A stretch of DNA of 64,000 nt from Collinsella sp. (GCA_019414345.1 DXMF01000026.1:111613-175612), one strand, 5' to 3'. Shown: positions 1-8,094, counted from the stretch's first letter. Made by a program: numbers and translations. Notes: generated by a model not told the origin, from the sequence alone.

Positions 1-322
1 TGCGTGCCATGTGCGTGACCGGCGTAAACTGCTCGCTCACGTACCCGCCCACGCGCTGGGTATAGCTGTCGGGCGTCACCAGGTCGGGGTAGGTGGCCTC
101 AATTTCCTGCAGCTCAACGAGCATCTTGTCAAAGGCGGCGTCCGTGATCTCGGGCGCATCGAGCATGTAGTAGCGATAGGCGTGGTAATCGAGCTCGTGG
201 CGCAGCTCGGCCGCACGCGCTGCCGCCTGGGCACGGGCATCGGCCGGTGCAGCGGTATTCGCGGTCGTGGGCGTTTCGGTATCGATGTCCACGCCGTCAC
301 CAAACAGGCTCGATTGCTCCAT
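1..322 (-). CDS. ligA: NAD-dependent DNA ligase LigA, N-terminal part (cut by window edge)
   Basis: Only the first 107 codons lie in the window; the gene runs off the left edge. After an Ala-rich leader of about 35 residues the protein shows the adenylation domain Ia pattern of bacterial LigA: 'LDYHAYRYYMLDAPEITD' at about 44-61, then 'PDSYTQRVGG' (84-93) and 'PVTHMAR' at the cut. In the family domain Ia binds the NMN half of NAD+, which LigA uses to seal nicks in replication and repair. The KxDG active site lies beyond the edge. Start chosen at ATG 322 because AGGAG lies 8 nt upstream. The leader before the conserved domain is longer than in many LigA proteins. Transcription is away from htrA, whose terminator lies between the two genes. 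Confidence 0.88.
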   Translation of the reverse strand, partial: MEQSSLFGDGVDIDTETPTTANTAAPADARAQAAARAAELRHELDYHAYRYYMLDAPEITDAAFDKMLVELQEIEATYPDLVTPDSYTQRVGGYVSEQFTPVTHMAR

Positions 323-499
323 AGCGGCACTCCTTCGCTCGATTTCAAACGGATACTAGAGTACCACCGGTCGCAATGAGGCCGAATAGCGGTCTCGAAC
401 CGCACCGAATCGGCAGCCGCCAGACCGGAGTGGATCGCGCGATCAACTCATGCCCTTGCCATTTCTAAATGATCCGTTTCCCCGCCCCCAACGGATCAA

Positions 500-542
500 T
501 AAGAAAAGAGGGGCTGTCCCGCGTTGGCGGGACAGCCCCTCT
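500..542 (-). terminator. Rho-independent terminator after htrA
   Basis: A perfect 16-bp inverted repeat (507-522 and 527-542, loop 4 nt) is followed on the minus strand by TTTTCTT. It lies 26 bp after the htrA stop and insulates ligA from htrA. Confidence 0.85.
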
Positions 543-568
543 GGCTTCGATATGTACAATACGGCTCG

Positions 569-2044
569 TTAGAAACCCTGGCCATAGCCTTGGCCTTGGC
601 CTTGACCCTGGCCCTGCTGTCCAAGCAGCTCCTCCAGATACTGGCGCAGCTGCTCGTCAGTAATGCCACCGTTGCCGGTGTCAGTCGCGCTGTCGTCCTG
701 CTGCTGGTTCTGCAGCTTCTCATCGGAGCCCAGCTCGACGGTGACCTTCTTCTCTTCCTTGCCGCGCATGAGCGTAATCTCGACCTTCTCGCCCACCTCG
801 TGGCTGCGCAGCGCGATGATCAGGCCGTCGGCGCTCGTGATCTCGTCGTCGCCCAGCTTGGTAATGACATCGCCCTCCTGGATACCGGCCTTAGCGGCGG
901 GGCCGTCCTCGACAACGCTTGCCACATAGGCACCGCTATCGGTGCTCAGCTTGTTGGTGCGGGCATTGAGCGCGTTGACGCTCGAAAGCGTGGCGCCCAG
1001 GTACGGATGAACCGGCGTCTTGCCGTCAATAATCTGGTCGGCAATGTTCTTGGCGTAGTTAACGGGAATGGCAAAGCCCACGCCCGAGCTGGAGCCCGAG
1101 TAGCTCTCGATGAGCGAGTTGATACCCACGAGCTCGCCGTTGTCGTTAACGAGCGCGCCACCGGAGTTGCCCGGGTTGATGGCGGCATCGGTCTGAATCA
1201 TGTTGGCATAGATGGTGTTACCGTTGGTAGAGCTCATGGCTGTTGAGCGATACAGCGCCGACACGATACCCGTGGAGACAGATTGCTCGTTGCCGAACGG
1301 CGAGCCAATCGCCATGACCCACTCGCCCACGTTGAGCTTGGAGGAGTCGCCGATCTCGATCGGCGTGAGCTTAGAGGCGTCGGCGTCCTTGAGCTTGATG
1401 ACGGCCAGGTCGCTCGAAGCATCGTTGCCCACGAACTCGGCCTCGTAGGTGGTGCCGTCGTCCATGGTCACCACGTACTGGTCATAGCCATCGACCACGT
1501 GGTTGTTGGTGAGGATGTGGCCCTCGGTATCGAGCACCACGCCCGAACCGACGCTGCCCGAGCTATCCGACTCGTCGGCAGACTGCGAAAGCGAGCCATT
1601 CTGGCCACCGCTCGAAGTGGCGGTGATGGAAACCACAGAGGGCAGGGCCTTGGCAGAAACGGCCTCGGCCAGCGTGGTGTCCTCGGAGTCGATGGTGATC
1701 TTTTGCGTCGACGAACCCGAAGCGCCCGCCGTCACGGCATTCTTGCCGCCACCGATATCGAGCGTACCGCTCATAATGAGCGCAATGACCAGCAGGGCAC
1801 CACATGCGCAGCCGGCAAGCGCTGTAATAAAGATCGGCAGCTTTTTGGTCTTGGTCTTGACCACCGTGTGCTTGTTCACGACCTGTTGGCCGCCCAGCGG
1901 CTTGCCGGTCTGCGTATCGTAGGCCTGCACGTAGGGAATGTTGTTGCCGTCGGCAGGCGTCGACTCCACCTGCACGCGCGGCTGCTGCTGAGTCTCGCCG
2001 GCATTGCCAACATCCTGGGGACGCTGGGAATCGTTCTCGCTCAT
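569..2044 (-). CDS. HtrA/DegP-like membrane-anchored serine protease with PDZ domain
   Basis: 491 aa. Cytoplasmic N-terminus (1-69), one transmembrane segment (about 70-91), low-complexity Ser/Gly linker, trypsin-like domain with the triad His182 ('TNNHVV'), Asp212 ('SSDLAVIKL') and Ser294 ('NPGNSGGAL'), then one PDZ domain (about 345-460) and a Gly/Gln-rich tail. The family (S1C) degrades or refolds damaged envelope proteins; the anchored, single-PDZ form is typical of Gram-positive bacteria. The start is ATG 2044, which has GAAAGGAT upstream; an earlier in-frame start at 2110 lacks a ribosome site and would place extra residues before the conserved acidic N-terminus. It is monocistronic with its own terminator. 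Substrates cannot be told from sequence. Confidence 0.92.
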   Translation of the reverse strand: MSENDSQRPQDVGNAGETQQQPRVQVESTPADGNNIPYVQAYDTQTGKPLGGQQVVNKHTVVKTKTKKLPIFITALAGCACGALLVIALIMSGTLDIGGGKNAVTAGASGSSTQKITIDSEDTTLAEAVSAKALPSVVSITATSSGGQNGSLSQSADESDSSGSVGSGVVLDTEGHILTNNHVVDGYDQYVVTMDDGTTYEAEFVGNDASSDLAVIKLKDADASKLTPIEIGDSSKLNVGEWVMAIGSPFGNEQSVSTGIVSALYRSTAMSSTNGNTIYANMIQTDAAINPGNSGGALVNDNGELVGINSLIESYSGSSSGVGFAIPVNYAKNIADQIIDGKTPVHPYLGATLSSVNALNARTNKLSTDSGAYVASVVEDGPAAKAGIQEGDVITKLGDDEITSADGLIIALRSHEVGEKVEITLMRGKEEKKVTVELGSDEKLQNQQQDDSATDTGNGGITDEQLRQYLEELLGQQGQGQGQGQGYGQGF

Positions 2045-2210
2045 AGCTGCGATCCTTTCGTCAAATAACCAAAGGCCCGCCAAACACCGTGGCGGGCCAT
2101 CATTGTTCACGTTGAGTTGTACCCCAATATGCGGGCGTACGTGTACGAGAACGCAATCTTTTAGGAAGGCTTAAGTTCTGCTGCAAACTCGAAAGGAACC
2201 CGCACCTGCG

Positions 2211-2250
2211 TCAAAACCACCACAAAGGTGCCTGTCCCCTTTGTGGTGGA
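2211..2250 (-). terminator. Terminator of the glnA-glnR-like operon
   Basis: 12-bp perfect stem (2217-2228 with 2238-2249) around a 9-nt loop, followed on the minus strand by TTTT. The loop and stem carry the GGGACAG motif seen in several other intergenic hairpins of this window. Confidence 0.75.
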
Positions 2251-2253
2251 AAT

Positions 2254-2916
2254 CTAGTCCTTAAACAGATAGCCCACGCCGCGGACGGTGGTGATGTGTG
2301 CCGCGATCTGCGGGCCCACCTTGGAGCGGATGCGTCGGATGTGCACGTCGACGGTGCGCGTGCCGCCGCAGTACTCAAAGCCCCACACGCGGTGCAGCAG
2401 CACCTCGCGGCTGTAGGCGCGATTGGGATGCGTCGCCAAAAAGCTCAGCAGCGAGTACTCCATCAGCGTCAGGTCGATGGGCTCGTTATCGAGTGTCACC
2501 TGGTAGGTAGCCAGATTAATCTCGAGGTTATCGATGTTGAGCACATCGTCGGCGGTGACGATCTCCTCCTCGCCCATCAGGCGCTGCGCGCGAGCCTTAA
2601 GCTCGTTGGGCGTCGCCGTGGGGCACACAAAGTCGGCATGCGCGTGATTCGGCAGGCGCAGGGTACCGAGCGCCTCATCGTCGACGATCACCAACATGGG
2701 GACACCGCCGCGATCGTCAAGCCACTTGGCAATCTGATCGATGCGGTCGCTGCGGATGCCGTCGGAATCGAGGATCAGCAGGTCAAAGTCGTGCGCCGCA
2801 GTTGGCGAATCAGGGGTTGCCAGGCTCACCTCGACACCCAGGGTAGTCGTCAAGCTGCGGGCAAACTCGTGGAAGCGCGTCGTGCGCGCCATGAACAGGG
2901 CACTCTTTTCGGACAT
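2254..2916 (-). CDS. Orphan OmpR-type response regulator, GlnR-like
   Basis: 220 aa. An atypical receiver domain (about 1-115; Asp50 is kept in 'LLILD', but the acidic pocket and the usual Lys are not evident) is followed by a winged-helix domain (about 125-218) containing 'HRVWGFEYCGGTRTVDVH' and 'TTVRGVGYLF'. This combination, no partner kinase, and the position 50 bp after a glutamine synthetase-like gene match actinobacterial GlnR, an orphan regulator of nitrogen assimilation that works without phosphorylation. Start ATG 2916 has GGAGG upstream; the frame is open further up, but that part would overlap the glnA-like gene. The GlnR assignment is inference from domain likeness and neighbourhood; a plain orphan OmpR regulator is the alternative. 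Confidence 0.75.
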   Translation of the reverse strand: MSEKSALFMARTTRFHEFARSLTTTLGVEVSLATPDSPTAAHDFDLLILDSDGIRSDRIDQIAKWLDDRGGVPMLVIVDDEALGTLRLPNHAHADFVCPTATPNELKARAQRLMGEEEIVTADDVLNIDNLEINLATYQVTLDNEPIDLTLMEYSLLSFLATHPNRAYSREVLLHRVWGFEYCGGTRTVDVHIRRIRSKVGPQIAAHITTVRGVGYLFKD

Positions 2917-2966
2917 ATCGGCCTCCAAAGAAATGAGCTCAATCGTACTGGAACAAGCCAGCGCGA

Positions 2967-4304
2967 TTAGGAGTTCGCCAGGTAGTGCTTGATCTCCCAC
3001 TCGGTGATCGTAGACTCAAACTTATGCCACTCGTCGCGCTTCTTTTTGAGGAAGAAGCTGTGGATGTGCTCGCCGAGGGCATCCTTCATAAACTGCGAGT
3101 CCTCAAACACGTCGAGCGCCTCTTTGAGCGAGCGCGGCAGCGGCGCGTAGCCGGCCTCGACCATCTGACGGTCGGTAAGCTTGAGCGTCTCGGCCGTTGC
3201 CTCGGGCGGGAGCTCCAGCTTGCGCTCGATGCCGTCCAGACCAGCCGCCAGCGTGACGGCGTTGACCAGGTACGGATTGGCCATGGGGTCGGGGCTGCGA
3301 AGCTCGATGCGCGTGGACAGCTGCTTGCCGGGCTTGTAGACCGGAATGCGGACCATACTCGCGCGGTTGCGCAGGCCCCACGTGGCGTACTGTGGCACGG
3401 AGTCGCCGCCCGTCGTGATGCGCTTGTACGAGTTGACCGTGGGGTTGGTGATGGCGCTGATCTCGCGGGCATGCGCCAGGATGCCAGCCATATAGTGCTT
3501 GGCGACGTCGGAGAGATGGTACTTCTCGTCGTCCTCGCCCCAAAACACGTTGTTGCCGTCGTGGTCGAATAGCGACTGGCACAGGAACATGGCACTGCCG
3601 TCCTCGCCCGCCAACGGCTTGGGCATAAAGGAGGCGTGGCAACCGCTCTCGTAGGCCTGCTGCTTAATGATGAGTTTGGCCGTGGTGATGGCGTCAGACA
3701 TGCTCAGGGCCTCGGCGTGGCGCAGGCTCATGCCATGCTGCGAGCGGCCGGCGGCGTGGAAGGTGTACTCCACGGGCACGGACATCTTCTCGAGCGTGAG
3801 GACCGTGTTGCGACGCAGGTCGCGAGCGGCATCGCTCACCGAAAGATCGAAGTAGCCCACGTTGTCGAGCGGCTCGGGGGTGTGCTCGTCGGGGAAGTAG
3901 TAGTACTCCAGCTCGGCGCCCACGTTGAGCAGATAGCCAGCCTTCTCAGCCTTGCGGAACATGCGGCGCAGGGCATCGCGCGGGTCGCCGGCAAACGGCT
4001 TGCGATCGGGGGTGCACACGTCGCAGAACACACGGGCGACGCCGTTGTGGCTCGGGCGCCACGGCAGGATCTGGAAGGTCGAAGCATCGGGGAACGCCAG
4101 CATGTCGGCTTCCTCGGGCGTGGCAAAGCCCTCGATGGCGGAGCCGTCAAAGCCAATACCCTCCTCAAAAGCGACCTCGAGGTCCTCGGGGCTGATGGCA
4201 AAGTTCTTGAGGCGGCCGAGAATGTCGACAAACCACAGACGCACAAAGCGGATATCGCGCTGCTCTACGGAGCGGAGTACGTAATCGATGTTCTGCTGGT
4301 TCAT
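2967..4304 (-). CDS. Type I glutamine synthetase-like protein (GlnA2-like) with altered active site
   Basis: 445 aa, the usual length of GSI-alpha/GlnA2 enzymes, which make glutamine from glutamate, ammonia and ATP. The fold signature is intact: 'VRLWFVDILG' (21-30), 'GIGFDGSAIEGF' (49-60), Glu131 and Glu133 in 'AELEYYYF', 'NSYKR' (291-295), 'RIELRSPDP' (332-340). However the segment that normally reads HHEGxPGQxE reads 'FHAAGRSQHG', giving Ala184 and Gly191 where metal-binding Glu212 and Glu220 (E. coli numbering) belong; 'GSAMF' places Phe240 at His269; 'TGGD' places Asp301 at Glu327. No frameshift explains this. Start ATG 4304 has AAGGGGAG. It is the first gene of an operon with the GlnR-like regulator. 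The family is certain; whether it still catalyses the reaction is doubtful. Confidence 0.85.
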   Translation of the reverse strand: MNQQNIDYVLRSVEQRDIRFVRLWFVDILGRLKNFAISPEDLEVAFEEGIGFDGSAIEGFATPEEADMLAFPDASTFQILPWRPSHNGVARVFCDVCTPDRKPFAGDPRDALRRMFRKAEKAGYLLNVGAELEYYYFPDEHTPEPLDNVGYFDLSVSDAARDLRRNTVLTLEKMSVPVEYTFHAAGRSQHGMSLRHAEALSMSDAITTAKLIIKQQAYESGCHASFMPKPLAGEDGSAMFLCQSLFDHDGNNVFWGEDDEKYHLSDVAKHYMAGILAHAREISAITNPTVNSYKRITTGGDSVPQYATWGLRNRASMVRIPVYKPGKQLSTRIELRSPDPMANPYLVNAVTLAAGLDGIERKLELPPEATAETLKLTDRQMVEAGYAPLPRSLKEALDVFEDSQFMKDALGEHIHSFFLKKKRDEWHKFESTITEWEIKHYLANS

Positions 4305-4369
4305 GTCGCTCCCCTTTCTTTCGGGCGGGTTTCGACTGGTCTATATCGCAGATACTATCGCAGAAAAAT

Positions 4370-4385
4370 GTTTCCGCAGGGTTAA
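4370..4385 (-). promoter_or_regulatory. Candidate GlnR-box half site upstream of glnA-like gene
   Basis: On the minus strand the sequence reads TTAAC-CCTGCG-GAAAC, close to the actinobacterial GlnR site gTnAC-n6-GaAAC, about 65 nt before the glnA-like start. The second half of a full box is not recognisable, so this may be chance. Confidence 0.3.
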
Positions 4386-4438
4386 AGCGTATCAAGCGCT
4401 CAAAAAACGTGCTTGAGCAGGCCATTGCGAACGAGCGG

Positions 4439-5461
4439 CTAGCGCGAGGTCGAAGCGCGGTGTTCGATGCGGCCGGGTATCTCGATGCGCTTGGGGGCGA
4501 GCTTTGCGGCATCGCCCACCGTAGTGGTAACGATGTCGATGCGCTCGGAGAGACGCTCGACTACGCGCTCGGCAATGGTAAGGGTATCCTGCGCGGCCGT
4601 GGTCACGCCGCCAAAGAGCACGTGGTTCCAGGGGTAATCGTCAAATGTCGCGATCTTGAGCCCAGCCGGCAACGAGGGCCCCAGCTGTGCTAGCGCCTCG
4701 GTCAGACGCAGGAAAACCAGGCCGTTAACGGCGATAAGGCCGAGCTTTTTGCCTGCATAGCCGCGGATGGTCTCATCCAAGCAGCCGACGCCCGTGGTAC
4801 CGCCATCGGCCAAGGTGATAACCTCGCCGGCAAGGCCGCGGTGCGAAAGCTCGTCGACAAAGGCCTCGGCGCGCTCGCGATGGACGGGGCTGTCGTCGCT
4901 TGCCTCGATGAGCAGGCACAGGCGCTCGCTGCCAGCGGCAACCAAGGCGTCTACCAAGCCGGCGACCAGCTCGCGGTTGTTGGACGTCACCAAGTCGATG
5001 CCGCCGTCGGCAACATCGCGGTCGAGCAGTACAACGGGCAGTCGTCCCGCTGCCGCGGCGATCGCCTCGTCGTTGCCTCCGCAGGTATTGACGACCAGGC
5101 CGTCCACGCCGGCATCGATAAGTCTGGTGAGCGACTCTGCCTCCTTGGCGGGGTCGTTGCCGCTAATGGCCGTCATAAGCGAGCAGCCGCGCGCGGCGGC
5201 ACTGGCGGAAAGCCCTTCGAGCATTGCGCTCGAGAACGGGTTGGCGATGTCGGCCAGAATCACGCCGATGAGGTTGGTGCGTGAGCTGCGTAGATTGCGT
5301 GCGGCGGCACGTGGGCGATAGCCAGTGCGCTCGATAACCGCCGCGATGCGAGCGCGGGTTTCCTCGGTCATCTGCCCGGGGCGGTTATTGAGATAGCGCG
5401 AGACCGTGGCCGGACTCACGCCCGCCTCGACGGCAATGTCCCTGATTCTCATCTGCGCCAT
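4439..5461 (-). CDS. LacI/PurR family transcriptional regulator
   Basis: 340 aa. N-terminal LacI helix-turn-helix ('IRDIAVEAGVSPATVSRYLN', about 6-25) and hinge region ending about 60, then a periplasmic-binding-protein-like effector domain starting 'LIGVILADIANPFSS'. The family represses or activates sugar-use genes in response to a ligand. No sugar operon lies next to it: the neighbours are glnA-like (downstream) and a GntR regulator (upstream), so its ligand and targets cannot be named. Start ATG 5461 has GGGG about 6 nt upstream; the next Met (5452) has no ribosome site. The N-terminus with 'NNRPGQMTEETRARI' recalls KdgR-type members, but this is weak. Confidence 0.88.
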   Translation of the reverse strand: MAQMRIRDIAVEAGVSPATVSRYLNNRPGQMTEETRARIAAVIERTGYRPRAAARNLRSSRTNLIGVILADIANPFSSAMLEGLSASAAARGCSLMTAISGNDPAKEAESLTRLIDAGVDGLVVNTCGGNDEAIAAAAGRLPVVLLDRDVADGGIDLVTSNNRELVAGLVDALVAAGSERLCLLIEASDDSPVHRERAEAFVDELSHRGLAGEVITLADGGTTGVGCLDETIRGYAGKKLGLIAVNGLVFLRLTEALAQLGPSLPAGLKIATFDDYPWNHVLFGGVTTAAQDTLTIAERVVERLSERIDIVTTTVGDAAKLAPKRIEIPGRIEHRASTSR

Positions 5462-5584
5462 AGCGCACCCCGTTTCCCAATGTCGGCAGTCTGAGCCATT
5501 TTAGGCATTTTTTAACATTCTCGGTTGCAAAACGCTGTAGGTGAGCGGCATCGTTTTTGCGCCTCGAGCAGATGCGATGATGGA

Positions 5585-6277
5585 CTAGACTGACGAGTCT
5601 TTAGGCAGCTCAAAGTAGTCGGGATGCAAGGCGATAACCGGGCCCTGCTCCTCGGGCATCAGATGCAAGTGCGTCTCTGCCAGATAGCTCGCCGTGTCGG
5701 TATCGCCCCTCTTAATGGCCTCGAGAATCCGGCGATGCTGCCGGCGAATCGGCTCCCAATCCAGGTCCTGCGACACCATACGCAACCAGTTGTATCGCTC
5801 AAAATGCGTGTTGACGCTCTTCATCCAATCCCACAGCATGTGACGACCGGCAATCACGAAACACGTCTCATGGAACAGGTTGTCCAGATCGAAAAAGCGA
5901 CGCGTTTCGCCATGGTCGAGTGACTCAGACTCGGCAAGAATCTGCTCGAGCCGATGCTTTTGCTCAGGCGAGGCGGCCGAACAGCATTTAATAAGCACGC
6001 TTCTCTCGAGTTTCTCGCGCAAGAAACAGGCGTTCTCGGCGCGCTCCATGCTGATTTTTGAGACATAGGTGCCGCTTTTGGGACGGGTTTCCACCAGCTC
6101 CTGCTCACGCAGGCGCACAAAGGACTCGCGAATGGGCGTGCGCCCGATTCCCGTCTCCTTTTCCAGACCAATCGCCGAAAGGCGCGTGCCGGGCTTGAGC
6201 TCGGCATAGATGATCTTGGAGCGCAATGCGTTGTATGCCTGGTCTTGCAGGCTCTGATAATGCTGGTGTTGTTCCAT
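5585..6277 (-). CDS. GntR family regulator with FCD (FadR-type) effector domain
   Basis: 230 aa. N-terminal winged helix ('LKPGTRLSAIGLEKETGI', 'GRTPIRESFVRLREQELV') followed by an all-helical FCD domain holding the expected metal/ligand set: Asp and His in 'FDLDNLFHETCF', His in 'RQHRRILEAI' and His in 'AETHLHL'. FCD regulators bind small carboxylates or sugar acids. Start ATG 6277 has GAGGG 5 nt upstream; an upstream GTG (6319) lacks a ribosome site. It stands alone: about 120 bp from the LacI regulator and upstream of a 526-bp repeat-rich gap. No target operon is visible in the window. Confidence 0.88.
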   Translation of the reverse strand: MEQHQHYQSLQDQAYNALRSKIIYAELKPGTRLSAIGLEKETGIGRTPIRESFVRLREQELVETRPKSGTYVSKISMERAENACFLREKLERSVLIKCCSAASPEQKHRLEQILAESESLDHGETRRFFDLDNLFHETCFVIAGRHMLWDWMKSVNTHFERYNWLRMVSQDLDWEPIRRQHRRILEAIKRGDTDTASYLAETHLHLMPEEQGPVIALHPDYFELPKDSSV

Positions 6278-6412
6278 AAAGCCCTCGGATGAAGCCCACG
6301 GTTTGTCGAATTTCACCACGTAATACTATCGCATCGACACGCCCCAGCTCCCAATCAGTCTTTTTGGGTCGGGGCTCTTTTAGCTACCCTGGCCCGCAGA
6401 TCGGCCCCCTTG

Positions 6413-6570
6413 CCACAAAAGTGGCCCATCTACTACATTAACACGGATAGCCTCGGCCATACCGAAAACCGTGAAAACAAAACCGCAGGTAGACAGCTTG
6501 TCGATTTTCGAAAAAGCCGACTATGGTTGACCTCTGCGGCTTAAACGTAGTAGATAGGCCCTTTTCGTGG
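6413..6570. repeat. Fold-back element with about 29-bp imperfect terminal inverted repeats
   Basis: The left end (6413-6441) and right end (6541-6570) are near-identical inverted copies around 'ATCTACTAC'; the interior holds a second nested imperfect palindrome beginning and ending CCGCAG/CTGCGG. No open frame of note. The right end shares GTAGATA-GGC-CTTT with the middle of the 65-bp elements at 10509 and 18918. Confidence 0.6.
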
Positions 6571-6615
6571 CGCAGCACTACTGCACCCCAAATTGGCACC
6601 CCGAGCCTGTTATAA

Positions 6616-6634
6616 GTTGCTGTGAAATACGGAC
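6616..6634 (-). repeat. Solo end of the 65-bp palindromic element
   Basis: Reads GTTGCTGTGAAATACGGAC, matching the inverted end of the elements at 10509-10573 and 18918-18982 with one mismatch. The remainder of the element is absent, so it looks like a decayed copy. Confidence 0.5.
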
Positions 6635-6650
6635 GGTTGATAATCAAGGC

Positions 6651-6710
6651 GCGCTATACGGCTTGCTATATCTCACTATACTTTGCTGTACGTCACCATA
6701 CTTTGCTATA
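6651..6710. repeat. Three tandem 20-bp repeats
   Basis: Three consecutive 20-mers share the frame nnnCACYATACTTTGCTRTA; the second and third agree closely, the first is diverged. They lie about 370 bp upstream of the GntR gene and downstream of the AlbA_2-type gene. Regular 20-bp spacing (about two helical turns) suits a protein-binding array, but no partner is evident. Confidence 0.5.
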
Positions 6711-6749
6711 ACTTGACAATAATCGGCCCGTTACCATCCGGGACATAAC

Positions 6750-6779
6750 GGACCCCAAGCCAACGCTGGCTTGGGGTCC
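6750..6779 (-). terminator. Hairpin after the AlbA_2-type regulator gene
   Basis: Perfect 13-bp stem (6750-6762 with 6767-6779), 4-nt loop, 25 bp beyond the stop of the AlbA_2-type gene. No good T-run follows, so termination is likely but not certain. Confidence 0.55.
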
Positions 6780-6803
6780 GTCTTGTACCATGGCTCTTTT
6801 TGA

Positions 6804-8057
6804 CTATGAGCGCTCGTATTTCGTGGCCCGCCCGGTTCCCTGCCTTACGATTGCATTCCGTTCAAGCAGAGATTCGAGTGCCGTCAACGTCCGCATGCGG
6901 CTCAGCCCCGTCTGTTTTTCAATCTCGCTTCGCGATATAATTCGACCGCCCGACAAGGCCTTGAGAACCTGGACCTCTTCCTCGGACCCTTCAAGGGCAT
7001 CGGTAACGGGCAATGTGACGGCCACCATGCCGCCGCGAACATCAAAAATTGGTTGATTGATCGAATCGCGATAGGCACGTCTAATGCGCGCGATTCCCGT
7101 ACCAAATTTCTCGATGTAATCCAGCTTTAAGAAGGCCTCTGCAACGATGGGGTTTCTGAGCACGGATATCTGCCCATACAGGTATTGTTCCGTCGTCAAA
7201 CCGGCGGGCAGCGATCCGGGGGAGGTCACAACGACACGATCATCGTACAGGGCAATTTGAACGTTCGCTCGAACGTCCCACGTCCGATGCACCAAAGCAA
7301 TTGCGACAGCTTCGCGAAACGCCTCGAGAGGAATTCGATCGGTTTGGACGCGCTCCATCCCTTCGATACGCTCATAACGGTAGTAGCGTGCAAACATAGC
7401 TACCGCCCTGTCCACCTGCTCAATTGCGGATACATTTGTCGCTGCCTCGCGATCCAAGATCACATCCTCGGTATCGCCAAAACGGACGCAGTCGATGCCC
7501 GGAAAATCATTCTTATCCGCTAAAATCGCCGCGGCATTGGTATAGCCATCCTTGCCGAGCAAGCGGAGCGTACGCAAGATATCCGACGTTAGCTCGGAAA
7601 TGCCGAGGTGTTCAACACACTTATGCTCGAGCGTATGAAAGCTCAAGTCCTGGCGAGCCGACGTGAGCGCGTCGAACGTTACGTTGCTGCCTTCGAGCGT
7701 CAGCCTGCCATACTCAAACCGGTCGACCTCCACCGTTGCCGAATCGTTTCGTCTGTAGGCCTTTCCCTTGCTTCGATAGGGTTTGTCCTGCCCCTCATAA
7801 ACCGTAAGGATTACGATCCCGTGTTTCTCATCGGGCTCAAGCGAATAACGGGGTGCGGGATCAAGACTGTCGTTAATCATGTTCTCGATGCGCAGGCATT
7901 CTGCAACCGGATCCGCAAGGCCGACAGCCACACCCTCGTCATCAACGCCAAACTCAATCTTGCCCGTCCCGTAGTTTGCATAGGCGCTCACCGTTTTAAG
8001 AAACGTCGGCGTAACGCTTTCCTTGTATTCGACTGTAGGGCTCTCTCTAACAACCAT
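6804..8057 (-). CDS. AlbA_2 (Schlafen-type) and GHKL ATPase-domain putative regulator
   Basis: 417 aa. N-terminal AlbA_2 domain: 'PTVEYKES', then 'TVSAYANYGTGKIEFGVDD' (ordinary members read AFANtxGGxixiGVxD). The middle resembles HATPase_c_4 ('EAFREAVAIALVHR', 'VVTSPGSLPAGLT', 'EKFGTGIARI'), and the C-terminus is a winged helix ('RSEIEKQTGLSRMRTLTAL'). Such proteins are often annotated as ATP-binding or RecG-like regulators; some lie in defence loci, but no defence partner is present here. Start ATG 8057 has GAGGGGG upstream and lies 38 bp from a TATAAT box; an upstream in-frame start at 8084 is less likely. A large palindrome in its promoter suggests autoregulation. The biochemical role is unknown. 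Confidence 0.8.
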   Translation of the reverse strand: MVVRESPTVEYKESVTPTFLKTVSAYANYGTGKIEFGVDDEGVAVGLADPVAECLRIENMINDSLDPAPRYSLEPDEKHGIVILTVYEGQDKPYRSKGKAYRRNDSATVEVDRFEYGRLTLEGSNVTFDALTSARQDLSFHTLEHKCVEHLGISELTSDILRTLRLLGKDGYTNAAAILADKNDFPGIDCVRFGDTEDVILDREAATNVSAIEQVDRAVAMFARYYRYERIEGMERVQTDRIPLEAFREAVAIALVHRTWDVRANVQIALYDDRVVVTSPGSLPAGLTTEQYLYGQISVLRNPIVAEAFLKLDYIEKFGTGIARIRRAYRDSINQPIFDVRGGMVAVTLPVTDALEGSEEEVQVLKALSGGRIISRSEIEKQTGLSRMRTLTALESLLERNAIVRQGTGRATKYERS

Positions 8058-8094
8058 ATGCACAACCCCCTCGTTTCGTACCATTCATAACCGT

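Larger units (their letters stand above)
6278..6803. other. 526-bp gene-free stretch rich in repeats
   Basis: Between the GntR start and the end of the AlbA_2-type gene there is no credible coding sequence. It holds, in order, a fold-back element (6413-6570), a partial copy of the 65-bp palindromic element end (6616-6634), three 20-bp tandem repeats (6651-6710) and a strong hairpin (6750-6779). Confidence 0.8.

Noticed and set aside
3700..3770. Frameshift or sequencing error as the cause of the odd glutamine synthetase active site
   Set aside because: Retranslation of the region shows one continuous frame with normal conserved residues on both sides, and the other changed positions (Phe240, Asp301) lie far away.
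6438..6647. 69-codon frame on the minus strand as a gene
   Set aside because: It lies wholly inside the fold-back element and the partial 65-bp element, has no ribosome site, and its peptide merely translates these repeats.
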